Shown here piece by piece: positions 17,293 to 25,746 of a stretch of DNA of 64,000 nucleotides. The stretch covers positions 1,355,501 to 1,419,500 of the forward strand of contig NZ_LT840185.1 of the NCBI RefSeq assembly GCF_900177405.1, read 5' to 3'. Every line of letters starts with the position of its first letter. Within the stretch, counting starts at the first letter, position 1. The position numbers were made by a program, and so were the translations under genes. This DNA is from Allosphingosinicella indica (GTDB lineage: Bacteria; Pseudomonadota; Alphaproteobacteria; Sphingomonadales; Sphingomonadaceae). The notes beneath the pieces are model-generated. The model ran no database searches, was not told the origin of the DNA, and saw only the letters and a list, made by a program, of their open reading frames with translations.

Positions 17293-19026
17293 TCAGGCGG
17301 CGCCCTGCCCGGCGAGCGCGCGCGAAATGGCGGCGGAGAGTGATTCTAGGCGATACGGCTTGAACACCACCGGCAGCCCGCCCGCGCCCGCTTCGGCGAT
17401 GCGATCGCTGTAGCCGGTCGTCAGCACAACGGGCAGGCCGGGATTGTCGCTGCGCAGCCGGTCGGCGAGCTCCAGTCCGCTCATCCCCGGCATCACGACA
17501 TCGGTGAAGACGGCGTCGACCGGGAATTTGGCGAAGATCGCCAGCGCCTCCTCGCCGCTCCGCGCGCGGATGACGCGGTGGCCGAGTTCGCTCAATAGCG
17601 CTTCGGCGAAGGCGCCGACGTCCTCATTGTCGTCCACCACCAGGATGCGACCGGCGGGACGCGCCTGCGCTGGCTCCCTTGCAACCCGCGGCGCCTCGGC
17701 CAGTTCGGCTCTCGAGCACGGGAGAATCAGCGTCACCGTCGTGCCTTCCCCCTCCCGCGACTCGATGCGGATATCGCCGCCCGATTGCGTCGCGAAACCG
17801 TAGACCTGGCTGAGGCCGAGGCCGGTCCCCTTGCCAACGTCCTTGGTGGTGAAGAAAGGCTCGAACACGCGCGACAGCGTCTCGGGATCGATGCCCGAAC
17901 CATCGTCGGAAATCGCGAGCGCGATGGCATCGCAGCTATCGAAATCGATGGGCGATGTGGCGATCGTGAGCACGCCGCCGTTCGCCATCGCATCGCGCGC
18001 ATTGACCGCGATGTTGAGCACCGCCGCCTCGAGCTGCGCGGGATCGGCTTCGACGAGGCAGGCGCCGGGGTAAAGCGCGGTCCGCACCTCGACCCGCTCG
18101 CCCAGCGCGCGATCCAGCATATCGACCATCCCCGCGAGCTGGCGGTTGAGATCGATCACTTCGGGGCTGAGCGGCTGGCGGCGCGCGAAGGCGAGGAGCT
18201 GGCTGGTCAGCGCCGCGGCGCGGCTGGCGGCGTCGGCGATCGCCCCGGCGAAGCGCGCGCGCTTGTCCTCGGCAAGGCCGGGCCGGGTCAGCATGTCGGC
18301 CGATCCCTGGATTACCGTCAGCAGATTGTTGAAATCATGCGCGATGCCGCCGGTGAGCTGGCCGAGCGCCTGCATCTTCTGGGCCTGGCGGAGCTGCTCC
18401 TCCGCCTTGCCGCGCTCCTCGATCTCGACCTGCAGCGCCGCGTTGGAGTCGGTCAAGGCGTCGGCGCGCTCGGTGAGCATCCGGTTGGCGCGGCGGAGTG
18501 CAGCAGTCGCAGCGCCGAGCACCGCGGCGATCAGCGCCGCCATGACGACGAAGATGCCGATCAGCGCAAAACGCGCGGCCCGGCGCGACAATGGCTCGCG
18601 CGCCACTGCGATGCGCACAGTGCCGATCCTGTCGCCGCCGCGCAGCACCGGCGCCTGGGCGATGCGCAGGCCGTCCTCGCTCGGCGCGGCGGACAGATTG
18701 GCGGGAAGCCGCCCGCCGCCGCGAACGAAGCTGGCGACGAGCTGGCCGCCGCCGTCATAGGTTGCAGCGTAGACCACTTGCGGGTTGGCGCGGGCGGCGT
18801 TCATCGAATCCTGCGCCGCTTCCGCATCGCCGAAATCGAGCGCGGCGACGACACTTGCCGCCATCATCTCCGCCTGCACGCCGGTCTCTCTCGCGCGCTG
18901 CGCCTGATTGGCGTTGGCGCTCAGCAGGATGATTACAACCCCCGCCAGAAACAGGAAGAGTGCGAGCAGCGTCGCCAGCAGGGGTACCCGCCGCCAGCGG
19001 GCGTCGATCGCCTCGGGTGTCGTCAA
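17293..19026 (-). CDS. Hybrid sensor histidine kinase with CHASE8-like sensor and receiver domain
   Basis: 577 residues. The TTG start at 19026 overlaps the stop of the YfiR-like gene as TTGA; no other start precedes the first helix. Helix 1 (about 15-36) and helix 2 (about 152-172) flank a periplasmic CHASE8-like domain (FGDAEAAQDSMNAARANPQV). Then come a coiled-coil linker, HisKA with H230 (GGIAHDFNN), the ATPase domain (NARDAM, DDGSGID, FFTTK, GTGLGLS) and a C-terminal receiver with D509. The AHDFNN type is common in alphaproteobacterial hybrid kinases. Together with the YfiR-like protein and TonB receptor it forms an outer-membrane-to-cytoplasm signalling chain. Confidence 0.9.
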   Translation of the reverse strand: MTTPEAIDARWRRVPLLATLLALFLFLAGVVIILLSANANQAQRARETGVQAEMMAASVVAALDFGDAEAAQDSMNAARANPQVVYAATYDGGGQLVASFVRGGGRLPANLSAAPSEDGLRIAQAPVLRGGDRIGTVRIAVAREPLSRRAARFALIGIFVVMAALIAAVLGAATAALRRANRMLTERADALTDSNAALQVEIEERGKAEEQLRQAQKMQALGQLTGGIAHDFNNLLTVIQGSADMLTRPGLAEDKRARFAGAIADAASRAAALTSQLLAFARRQPLSPEVIDLNRQLAGMVDMLDRALGERVEVRTALYPGACLVEADPAQLEAAVLNIAVNARDAMANGGVLTIATSPIDFDSCDAIALAISDDGSGIDPETLSRVFEPFFTTKDVGKGTGLGLSQVYGFATQSGGDIRIESREGEGTTVTLILPCSRAELAEAPRVAREPAQARPAGRILVVDDNEDVGAFAEALLSELGHRVIRARSGEEALAIFAKFPVDAVFTDVVMPGMSGLELADRLRSDNPGLPVVLTTGYSDRIAEAGAGGLPVVFKPYRLESLSAAISRALAGQGAA

Positions 19027-19568
19027 GGGCCGCGCTGCCGGACGCTGCGGGCGATGCCGAGCAAGCGCGAGCTGATGCCGAGTCCGGCGTCCGCCGCGGC
19101 CTGATCGTCGATATGGAAGCCGACGCGGCCGTTCTGCACGGCGAAATGGACCATGCCCCGCACCTCGCCGAACCGTGCGTCGGTGACGGTCAGCACGGGC
19201 TTGCCCTTCAGGGCCGCCAGCATCGCCGCCGTCGTCCGGCCGCTCGATCCCTGGACATAAGCCATTGCGCAGCCCTCCGCCCGGCCGGCATCCTGGAGGT
19301 GGCGGACGGCGAGCCGGTGGCCGAGCACCGCCTGCCGCCGCGCCGCCTGCTCCAGGATAGGCCCGAACGGATCGATCCCCAGCACGCATAGCGTCATCGG
19401 CTCGCCCGCGCCGGGCCGCGCGCCTTCCGGCCATTCGACATAATGGGCGAGCTTGGGGAGGAAGCCGGCCGTTACCCTGTCGTCGCGGAGCTGCGCGCCG
19501 GCGGGCGCGGCGGCCCCGGCGATCAGCAGCGCCGCCAGCAGGCGGGTAAGGGCAGTCCGGCAGGCCAA
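19023..19568 (-). CDS. YfiR-like periplasmic protein (DUF4154)
   Basis: About 181 residues. A TTG start at 19568 is proposed, with GAGGTG about 8 bases ahead; the longer open frame upstream is a shadow of the receptor gene. N-terminal signal peptide (LTRLLAALLIAGAAAPAGAQ), then a YfiR/DUF4154 domain: FLPKLAHYVEWP, LCVLGIDPFG, PVLTVTD and the C-terminal GRVGFHIDDQAAADAGLGISSRLL. In Pseudomonas, YfiR is a periplasmic repressor of the YfiN cyclase. Here the partner is evidently the overlapping CHASE8 kinase. Two cysteines are present, as in redox-sensitive YfiR. Confidence 0.85.
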   Translation of the reverse strand: MACRTALTRLLAALLIAGAAAPAGAQLRDDRVTAGFLPKLAHYVEWPEGARPGAGEPMTLCVLGIDPFGPILEQAARRQAVLGHRLAVRHLQDAGRAEGCAMAYVQGSSGRTTAAMLAALKGKPVLTVTDARFGEVRGMVHFAVQNGRVGFHIDDQAAADAGLGISSRLLGIARSVRQRGP

Positions 19569-19644
19569 GGAAGCGGCACCTCGTGAAGCAGTGACGCTCC
19601 GGCTTAGCGCTGTGTGCCCGCTCGACTCAAGCTGCGATGCGCGT

Positions 19645-21663
19645 TCAGCCGCGCCACTTGAAGCCGATCCAGAGCGTCCGGGGCGTCGCGCGTTCCACCG
19701 TGCCGTCGCCCGCGATGCCCGCGACGACGCGCCGGTCGCCGATATTCTCCGCCCGCGCCTCGAGCGCGAGCCCGCCGGTGAGCGGCACCGCCGCGGCGGC
19801 ATCGAAGGTAAGCGCGGAAGAGATGCGCTGGCGGTTGAGATCATCCTCGAACTGCGCGGCGGTATAGCGCGTGGTGAGCGATGCCGCCGCCCGGTCGCGC
19901 GTCCAGCCGATCGTGGCGGAGACGCTGTGGCGCGGCGTTTGCGCGGGCCGGAGGCCGTCGAGCGCCGCTGCCGGGGCGTCCGCACGAACTTCGGCATCGG
20001 CGAAGGCATAGCCTGCGGTCAGCGACCAGTCGCCGCGGCGAATGCCCGCGTCCGCCTCGATCCCGCGCGAGACGATCGCGTCGAGGTTGCGGCGCTGGCT
20101 GTAGGTGCCGCCTGCCGCGACGAAGCCGACGCCCGGGAACGTCCCCGGCCCGGTGCCGAGCGTCACGTTGGCGATGGCATTGTCGAGGCGGTTGGCGAAC
20201 AGCGTGACGCCGACGCACGCGCCCTCCGCCGGGCGCCATTCCGCTCCCGCCTCGATCCCGCGCAGCCGCTCGGGCGCAAGCGCGTCGTTCGCGGCGACCG
20301 CGTCCGGCCCGACGCGAAACGGGCGGTAGAGTTCGTTCAACGTCGGCAGCCGCCAGCCGAGATAGGCGGCGGCGCGCAGATCGACGGAGGGCGCCGCATG
20401 AAAGACCGCGCCGGCACGCGCGGTCGGCTCCCAGCCGCTGCGATCGACGAAATCGGTATCGGTGAAGGCGGCGCCGCCTGCCACCGGCCGCTCCTCCAGT
20501 CGGCCGTCTGAAATCCGCCAACGATCGATCCGCGCGCCGCCCGTCAGCGTCCAGGCGTCAGTCTCGATCGTCGCTTCGGCAAAGGCGCCGATCGTCGTCG
20601 TCGCGCCACCCGCCTCGCGCAGCCGCGTCGCGCTGCCGTTCTGGAAATTGTAGCGCTCGCGCGTCTCCCCCGTGGTGCGGCGCGCATCGCCGCCGATGCG
20701 GAGCTCCACCGCGCCGATCCGCGGCCGGATTTCGCCGCGCGCGCCAATGCCGGTGGAGGGCACCGTATATTGCTCGGACACCTGCGTCGCCGCGGTCCGG
20801 CCAGGCGTCGTGCTGGCGAAGCTGTTGTAATAGTCGCGCGTCTGCACATAGGCGAGCGCGCTCCATGGCAGATCGCCTGATCCCACCAGCCGCAGCGATG
20901 CGTCTGCGCCCTTGGTGCGGCTGTTGGTGAAGTCGAGCCCGCGGTCGCGTGCGTCGCGGAACAGCAGGGCGCTGGCCTGCAACTCGGTCGCGCCGCCGAT
21001 CGGCGCGACGCCGCGCGCGGCAAGGCTCGCCTGATCGTAGCGCGCGGCGCGGTCGGCGGGGCCGCGGTCTTCGGCGACGACGGGGATGAAGCCGTCGCCA
21101 GTCGCGTAGGAAGCGCCGAACGACGCAAAGCCTTCGCCGACTGCACCACCATAAGCCGCGAAGGCGTCGATGCTGTCGCGGCTGCCATAAGCGGCGCCCG
21201 CGCTGAGCCCATCGAGATCGGAAGGGATAGCGGAGCGCAATGCGATGGTGCCGGCGATCGCGCCCGGGCCGTCTGCGCCGCTGCCGCCGCCGCGCGTCAC
21301 CCGCACGCCGCCGAGCCGCTCGGGGCGGTAGGCCGGCCAATTCACCCAGCCGCCGAACGGATCGCTCTGCGGCACCCCGTCCAGCGTCAGCAAGGCGCGG
21401 CTCGACGCATTGCCGCCGAGGGCGCGCAGCGTCACCCCCTGGCTGGTGGGATTGGCCGAGCGCGAGTCCGATCGGCGGAAGAGCTGGAGCCCCGGAACGT
21501 CGCGTAAGATATCCTCCAGCCGGTTCGACGCCGCACCAGTCAGCCGCTCGCGGCCGATATCGACGCTCGCATAGGCCGCATCGCCCGGCGCATCGGGCAG
21601 TGCCGACCCTGTGACGACGATATCCTGCGGCTGCAGCGCCGCGGCGAGGAGGGCTGCGATCAC
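19645..21663 (-). CDS. TonB-dependent outer-membrane receptor
   Basis: 672 residues from GTG 21663, 4 bases after the pccA stop. The plug domain (about 15-125) is recognisable by NRLEDILRDVPGLQLFR, VTLRALGGNASSRALLTLDGVP and DGPGAIAGTIALRSA. The rest is a beta-barrel rich in aromatic strands, ending in the aromatic-rich strand TPRTLWIGFKWRG. The signal sequence is unusually short and lacks the usual basic start (MIAALLAAALQP); no alternative start exists because a stop codon lies eight codons upstream. Ligand unknown; size and plug resemble cobalamin or siderophore receptors. A cobalamin ligand would make sense beside the B12-dependent mutase, but this is inference. Confidence 0.9.
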   Translation of the reverse strand: MIAALLAAALQPQDIVVTGSALPDAPGDAAYASVDIGRERLTGAASNRLEDILRDVPGLQLFRRSDSRSANPTSQGVTLRALGGNASSRALLTLDGVPQSDPFGGWVNWPAYRPERLGGVRVTRGGGSGADGPGAIAGTIALRSAIPSDLDGLSAGAAYGSRDSIDAFAAYGGAVGEGFASFGASYATGDGFIPVVAEDRGPADRAARYDQASLAARGVAPIGGATELQASALLFRDARDRGLDFTNSRTKGADASLRLVGSGDLPWSALAYVQTRDYYNSFASTTPGRTAATQVSEQYTVPSTGIGARGEIRPRIGAVELRIGGDARRTTGETRERYNFQNGSATRLREAGGATTTIGAFAEATIETDAWTLTGGARIDRWRISDGRLEERPVAGGAAFTDTDFVDRSGWEPTARAGAVFHAAPSVDLRAAAYLGWRLPTLNELYRPFRVGPDAVAANDALAPERLRGIEAGAEWRPAEGACVGVTLFANRLDNAIANVTLGTGPGTFPGVGFVAAGGTYSQRRNLDAIVSRGIEADAGIRRGDWSLTAGYAFADAEVRADAPAAALDGLRPAQTPRHSVSATIGWTRDRAAASLTTRYTAAQFEDDLNRQRISSALTFDAAAAVPLTGGLALEARAENIGDRRVVAGIAGDGTVERATPRTLWIGFKWRG

Positions 21664-21667
21664 GCCT

Positions 21668-23818
21668 TTATTCGAACTCGACGATCACCGCATCGACGGC
21701 GAGGCTGTCGCCCGGCTTGGCGGCCACCGCCTTGACCGTGCCGGCCTTCTCGGCGCGCAGGATATTCTCCATTTTCATCGCCTCGACCACCGCCAGCGGC
21801 TGGCCCGCCTCGACGCTGTCGCCAGCGTTGACGTGGAGCGCGGTCAGCAGCCCCGGCATTGGGCAGAGCAGGAATTTGGAAAGATCGGGCGGCACCTTCT
21901 CGATCATGTGGCGGCTGAGTTCCGCGACATGCGCGGGGAGCACGTCAACGACATGGCTGGCGCCACGCGCGGTCAGCCGCCACTGCCGGCCGCGTCGCGC
22001 GATCTGGACGATATGCTCGCGCCCGTCGACGCTGCCCTTGAAGCGGAGCTGGCCGGGCGCCCAGACGCCGATCACCTCATGCGGCTGTTCCTCGCCCGCG
22101 CGGCGGATCAAAGTCGCGCCCTCGGCATCGGCGACGGTCAGCCGATGCTCGCTCCCGGCGATGCGGACGACACGCTCGCCCACTGCTGGCGGCGCGCCGT
22201 TGAGCTGGCCGGCGATCGATCCGGCGCGCCGGTCAGTCTCATGCCCGATCAGCGCCGCGATCACCGCGAGATCGGCGATCAGTTGGTCGGATGGCGGCGC
22301 GCCAGTGAAGCCTTCGGGATATTCCTCGGCGATGAAGCCGGTGGTGATGTTTCCCGAGCGGAAGCGCGGGTGCTGCATCAGCGCGGACAGGAAGTCGATA
22401 TTGTGGCCGATGCCGTCGATGCGGAACGCGTCGAGCGCGCGGATCTGTCGGTCGATCGCGCCCTCGCGGGTCGGCGCCCAGGTCACGAGCTTGGCGATCA
22501 TCGGATCGTAGAACATCGAAACTTCGCCGCCTTCGACCACGCCGTCATCGACGCGGGTGCGAACCTCCCCTCCCGCTTGCGAGTGCTGGTTGAACCGCGC
22601 CCCGCGCGGCTCAGGCTGTGCCGGGGGCACAGCCGACCCAGCACTGGGCCGGGGGAGGGCTTGTTCCCCACTTCCAGACAGTCCCTCCCCTGGCCCCTCC
22701 CGCAAGCGGGAGGGGGAAGTCTGGGGTGGTCGATAATGCACCAGCCTCCCCGTGCTCGGCAGGAAGCCGCGATAGGGATCTTCCGCATAGACGCGGTTCT
22801 CGATCGCCCAGCCGGTGAGCGTGACATCGTCCTGGGTGAACGCCAGCTTTTCTCCGTAAGCGACGCGGATCATCTGCTCGACGAGATCGAGCCCTGTCAC
22901 CTCCTCGGTCACCGGATGCTCGACCTGGAGCCGGGTGTTCATCTCGAGGAAGTAGAAGCTCTCGCCCGTCGTGTCGGCGCCGGAGACGATCAGTTCGACG
23001 GTGCCCGCCGAATAATAGCCCACCGCCCGCGCCAGCGCGACGGCCTGCTCACCCATGGCCTTGCGCATCTCGGGCGTCACGAAGGGCGACGGCGCTTCCT
23101 CCACCACCTTCTGGTGGCGGCGCTGGATCGAGCATTCGCGCTCGCCGAGATAGACGATGTTGCCGTGCTGATCGCCGAGCACCTGGATTTCGATATGGCG
23201 CGGGCTCTCGATGAATTTCTCGATGAACACCCGGTCGTCGCCGAAGCTCGCCAACCCCTCGCGCTTGGTCGCCTCGAAGCCCTCGCGCACGTCCTGCTCG
23301 CTCCAGGCGAGGCGCATGCCCTTGCCGCCGCCGCCGGCGCTCGCCTTCATCATCACCGGATAGCCGATGTCGGAGGCGATCTTCACCGCCGCGTCGGTGT
23401 CCGCGATCTCGCCGAGATAGCCGGGGACGACGTTGACCCCCGCTTCCTTCGCCAGCTTCTTCGATTCGATCTTGTCGCCCATCGCGGCGATGGCGTTGGG
23501 CGGCGGCCCGATGAACGCGATGCCCGCGTCGGCCAGCGCCTTGGCGAAGCTCTCGCGCTCGGAAAGGAAGCCGTAGCCGGGATGCACCGCCTCGGCGCCG
23601 GTCGCCTTGCAGGCGTCGATGATCAGCTCGGCCTTCAGATAGGATTCGGCGGCCGGCGGCGGGCCGAGCCGCACGCTCTCGTCGGCCAGGCGGACATGCG
23701 GCGCGCGCGCGTCGGCATCCGAATAGACGGCGACCGTCTTGATGCCCATGGCCCGCGCCGTGCGGATGACGCGGCAGGCGATCTCGCCCCGGTTCGCGAT
23801 CAGGATCTTCTTGAACAT
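21668..23818 (-). CDS. pccA: Propionyl-CoA carboxylase alpha subunit (biotin carboxylase and biotin carrier), with in-frame repeat insertion
   Basis: 716 residues. Biotin carboxylase N-domain (MFKKILIANRGEIACRVIRT), ATP-grasp with KASAGGGGKGMR, and the catalytic region EMNTRLQVEHPVTE. The C-terminal biotinyl domain has K682 in EAMKMEN. Residues about 368-418 ([12 protein letters not shown] through QAGGEVRT) have no counterpart in the family and are encoded by a palindromic repeat at 22564-22716; the normal sequence resumes at VDDGVVEGGEVSMFYDPM. The insert lies in the biotin carboxylase C-domain and probably forms a surface loop. With pccB (29681-31213) it carboxylates propionyl-CoA to methylmalonyl-CoA. 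A methylcrotonyl or acetyl-CoA role is less likely given the mutase and epimerase next door. Confidence 0.93.
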   Translation of the reverse strand: MFKKILIANRGEIACRVIRTARAMGIKTVAVYSDADARAPHVRLADESVRLGPPPAAESYLKAELIIDACKATGAEAVHPGYGFLSERESFAKALADAGIAFIGPPPNAIAAMGDKIESKKLAKEAGVNVVPGYLGEIADTDAAVKIASDIGYPVMMKASAGGGGKGMRLAWSEQDVREGFEATKREGLASFGDDRVFIEKFIESPRHIEIQVLGDQHGNIVYLGERECSIQRRHQKVVEEAPSPFVTPEMRKAMGEQAVALARAVGYYSAGTVELIVSGADTTGESFYFLEMNTRLQVEHPVTEEVTGLDLVEQMIRVAYGEKLAFTQDDVTLTGWAIENRVYAEDPYRGFLPSTGRLVHYRPPQTSPSRLREGPGEGLSGSGEQALPRPSAGSAVPPAQPEPRGARFNQHSQAGGEVRTRVDDGVVEGGEVSMFYDPMIAKLVTWAPTREGAIDRQIRALDAFRIDGIGHNIDFLSALMQHPRFRSGNITTGFIAEEYPEGFTGAPPSDQLIADLAVIAALIGHETDRRAGSIAGQLNGAPPAVGERVVRIAGSEHRLTVADAEGATLIRRAGEEQPHEVIGVWAPGQLRFKGSVDGREHIVQIARRGRQWRLTARGASHVVDVLPAHVAELSRHMIEKVPPDLSKFLLCPMPGLLTALHVNAGDSVEAGQPLAVVEAMKMENILRAEKAGTVKAVAAKPGDSLAVDAVIVEFE
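22564..22716. repeat. Palindromic double-hairpin repeat, copy 1 (inside pccA)
   Basis: Left arm CCTCCCCTCCCGCTTGCG (22564-22581) and right arm CGCAAGCGGGAGGGGG (22701-22716) are inverted copies. Between them is the sequence shared with the bioB copy (GGGGGAGGGC, TTCCCCA, CCCTCCCCTGGCCCCTCCCGC). The left hairpin is broken by the nested element at 22582-22645. The whole repeat is read in frame on the minus strand as part of pccA. Confidence 0.9.
22582..22645. mobile_element. 64-base nested palindromic element inside repeat copy 1
   Basis: Compared with the bioB copy, 64 bases replace 4 in the left hairpin, a net gain of 60 (20 codons, in frame). The insert is bounded exactly by a perfect 8-base inverted repeat, AGTGCTGG (22582-22589) and CCAGCACT (22638-22645). 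Inside are two perfect hairpins: CCGCGC-ccc-GCGCGG (22595-22609) and GGCTGTGCC-ggg-GGCACAGCC (22614-22634). The cloverleaf-like outline looks like a small non-autonomous mobile palindrome. Confidence 0.65.
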
Positions 23819-23857
23819 GCGTCCCTCTCTAGCCTGACCGCCGCGCGAATCCAGCCG

Positions 23858-24676
23858 CTACTCCGGACGGGGGAAGAGCGCCTGCAGCGCGTCCCACGCC
23901 GTCGGGTGATAGATGGTCGCGTGGCTGAGCGCCGGACGCGGCTCCCAGTGCAGCTCCAGCGCAGTGCCCCGCGCACGCAGCGCGGCGGCGAGCCGGTCGG
24001 CGAAACGCGGCTGCTGCAGCGTCTCCTTGCCGATGCTGATCCAGACGCGCGGCTTCCCCTTCGCCGGGTGCGCCGCGAGCAGACCCGCCGCCTCGTCGGT
24101 CAGCCGCCCGTCGTCCCACCACAGGCTCGGGTCCATCGCGATATAGGTGTCGAAGGCGTCGGGCGTCTTGAGCAGCGTCTCGACGATGAACAGCCCGGCG
24201 AGCGACTCGCCGATCAGCACGTCCTCGCCGGATGTGCGATAGCGCGCTTCGACCATCGGCTTCACTTCGTCGATGAGATAGCGGCGGAAGAGGTCCGACG
24301 ATCCCGCCGTCGGATATTCCGCGCGCAGCTTCGCGTCGCGTTCGACGGGAAAGGCGAGCTCGCGGCGCCGATCGACCGTCTCGACGCCGACCACGATGAA
24401 CTCCTGCGTCAGCCACGAGATCGCCCCGAGCTGCGCCAAGCCGGAGATGTGGTGGAAGTCCTGCGCCATCCCGCCGTCGATCAGGTAGAGAACCGGATAG
24501 CGCTGCTCGCCCTTCGCATAGGACGGCGGCGTCCAGACGTTCACCGTCCGCTCGCCGCCCAGCGCTTTCGACGCCAGCGCATAAGCCTCGCCGATCACGA
24601 TCGGCTTCGCCACCGGCTCCGCGATCGCGGGCGTCGCGAGAAGCAGCGTGGCGAGGAGAAGCAGCAAGCGCCTCAC
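23858..24676 (-). CDS. Secreted alpha/beta-hydrolase esterase (PF00756-like)
   Basis: 272 residues. GTG 24676 overlaps the bioB stop as GTGA; the much longer frame upstream is a bioB shadow. Signal peptide at about 1-20 ([16 protein letters not shown]). The serine nucleophile lies in IGESLAGLF, with the acidic residue probably in the DPSLWWDD region and the histidine in ALSHATIYH. Domain and size resemble IroE/Fes-type siderophore esterases and other putative esterases. If the neighbouring TonB receptor imports a siderophore, this could hydrolyse it, but a general carboxylesterase is equally possible. Confidence 0.85.
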   Translation of the reverse strand: MRRLLLLLATLLLATPAIAEPVAKPIVIGEAYALASKALGGERTVNVWTPPSYAKGEQRYPVLYLIDGGMAQDFHHISGLAQLGAISWLTQEFIVVGVETVDRRRELAFPVERDAKLRAEYPTAGSSDLFRRYLIDEVKPMVEARYRTSGEDVLIGESLAGLFIVETLLKTPDAFDTYIAMDPSLWWDDGRLTDEAAGLLAAHPAKGKPRVWISIGKETLQQPRFADRLAAALRARGTALELHWEPRPALSHATIYHPTAWDALQALFPRPE

Positions 24677-25746
24677 GCCGCCGCCATCGCCGTCAGCCCC
24701 AGCCGTGCGAACAGCGCCGCGTCCTTGTCGTCGCCGGCGTTGGCGGCGGTGAGGAGCTTGTCGCCGGTGAAGATTGAATTGGCGCCGGCAAGGAAGCAGA
24801 GCGCCTGCGCCGCGTCGCTCATGCTCTCGCGGCCCGCGGAGAGGCGGACCATGCTCGCCGGCATCGTGATCCGCGCGACCGCGACCGTGCGGACGAACTC
24901 GATATCGTCGATCTTGGCGAGCGGCGTGTCGGCCAGCATGTCGCCGAGCACGGTGCCCTTCACCGGCACCAGCGCGTTGATCGGCACCGATCCGGGATGT
25001 TCGGGCAGTGTCGCCAGCGCATGGAGGAAGCCGATGCGGTCCTCGCGCGTCTCGCCCATGCCGACGATGCCGCCGCAGCAGACGTTGATCCCTGCGGCAC
25101 GGACATTCTCCAGCGTCTCCAGCCGGTCGGCGAAGCTGCGCGTGCCGATCACCGCGCCGTAATTCTCCGGCGAGGTGTCGATATTGTGGTTGTAATAATC
25201 GAGCCCCGCCTCGGCCAGCGCGTCGGCCTGCGCCTCGGTCAGCATGCCAAGCGTCATGCACGTCTCCATCCCCATCGCGCGGACGCCCTTCACCATCTCG
25301 GCGAGCGCGGGGATGTCGCGATCCTTGGGGTTGCGCCACGCAGCGCCCATGCAGAAGCGGGTTGAGCCATGGTCCCGCGCCTGCGCCGCGGCCTGCAGCA
25401 CCGCGCGCACGTCCATCAGCTTGGTCGCCTTGATCCCGCTCTCGGCATGGACCGACTGCGAGCAATAGCCGCAATCCTCCGGGCAGCCGCCGGTCTTGAT
25501 GCTGAGCAGGGTCGAAAGCTGCACCGCATCCGGCGCGTGATGCGCGCGGTGGACCTCCGCCGCGCGGAAGACGAGGGCGGTGAAAGGGAGATCGAAGAGG
25601 GCGGTGATTTCGGCGCGGGACCAGTCGGTGCGCAGCTCCCCTCCCGCTTGCGGGAGGGGATGGGGGAGGGCCTGTTCCCCAACCCCGGGCATTCCCTCCC
25701 CTGGCCCCTCCCGCAGGCGGGAGGGGTATTTCGTCATCGTCGTCAT
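24673..25746 (-). CDS. bioB: Biotin synthase with repeat-encoded N-terminal extension
   Basis: 357 residues. A radical-SAM enzyme that inserts sulfur into dethiobiotin. SAM cluster cysteines C88, C92 and C95 (CPEDCGYC), with KTGG just before; conserved [11 protein letters not shown] and C-terminal [16 protein letters not shown] 25746 overlaps the stop of the small membrane-protein gene as ATGA. Residues about 8-37 ([11 protein letters not shown] through LPQAGGE) come from the palindromic repeat at 25636-25727. The normal BioB N-terminus begins near TDWSRAEI. It supplies biotin to the PccA carrier domain encoded two genes downstream. Confidence 0.95.
   Translation of the reverse strand: MTTMTKYPSRLREGPGEGMPGVGEQALPHPLPQAGGELRTDWSRAEITALFDLPFTALVFRAAEVHRAHHAPDAVQLSTLLSIKTGGCPEDCGYCSQSVHAESGIKATKLMDVRAVLQAAAQARDHGSTRFCMGAAWRNPKDRDIPALAEMVKGVRAMGMETCMTLGMLTEAQADALAEAGLDYYNHNIDTSPENYGAVIGTRSFADRLETLENVRAAGINVCCGGIVGMGETREDRIGFLHALATLPEHPGSVPINALVPVKGTVLGDMLADTPLAKIDDIEFVRTVAVARITMPASMVRLSAGRESMSDAAQALCFLAGANSIFTGDKLLTAANAGDDKDAALFARLGLTAMAAA
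25636..25727. repeat. Palindromic double-hairpin repeat, copy 2 (5' coding end of bioB)
   Basis: Two perfect 22-base hairpins: 25638-25659 (CCCCTCCCGC-TT-GCGGGAGGGG) and 25705-25726 (CCCCTCCCGC-AG-GCGGGAGGGG). They flank 45 bases containing GGGGGAGGGCCTG and CATTCCCTCCCC. This is the uninterrupted form of the repeat in pccA, and it is read in the same frame, giving closely similar peptides. It begins only 6 codons into bioB. Confidence 0.92.

Noticed and set aside
22582-22645. tRNA-like or small RNA gene because of the cloverleaf outline
   Set aside because: No anticodon or TPsiC-like sequences; the hairpins are fully GC palindromes and the unit is inside a coding frame.
22564-22716. Frameshift or pseudogene in pccA
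   Set aside because: The reading frame is maintained across the insertion, and all catalytic and biotin motifs lie in one frame.
21611-25162. 1183-residue open frame on the plus strand opposite pccA, esterase and bioB
   Set aside because: Antisense shadow of GC-rich genes; Arg/His/Asp-rich composition with no domains, and the opposite strand encodes clear conserved enzymes.
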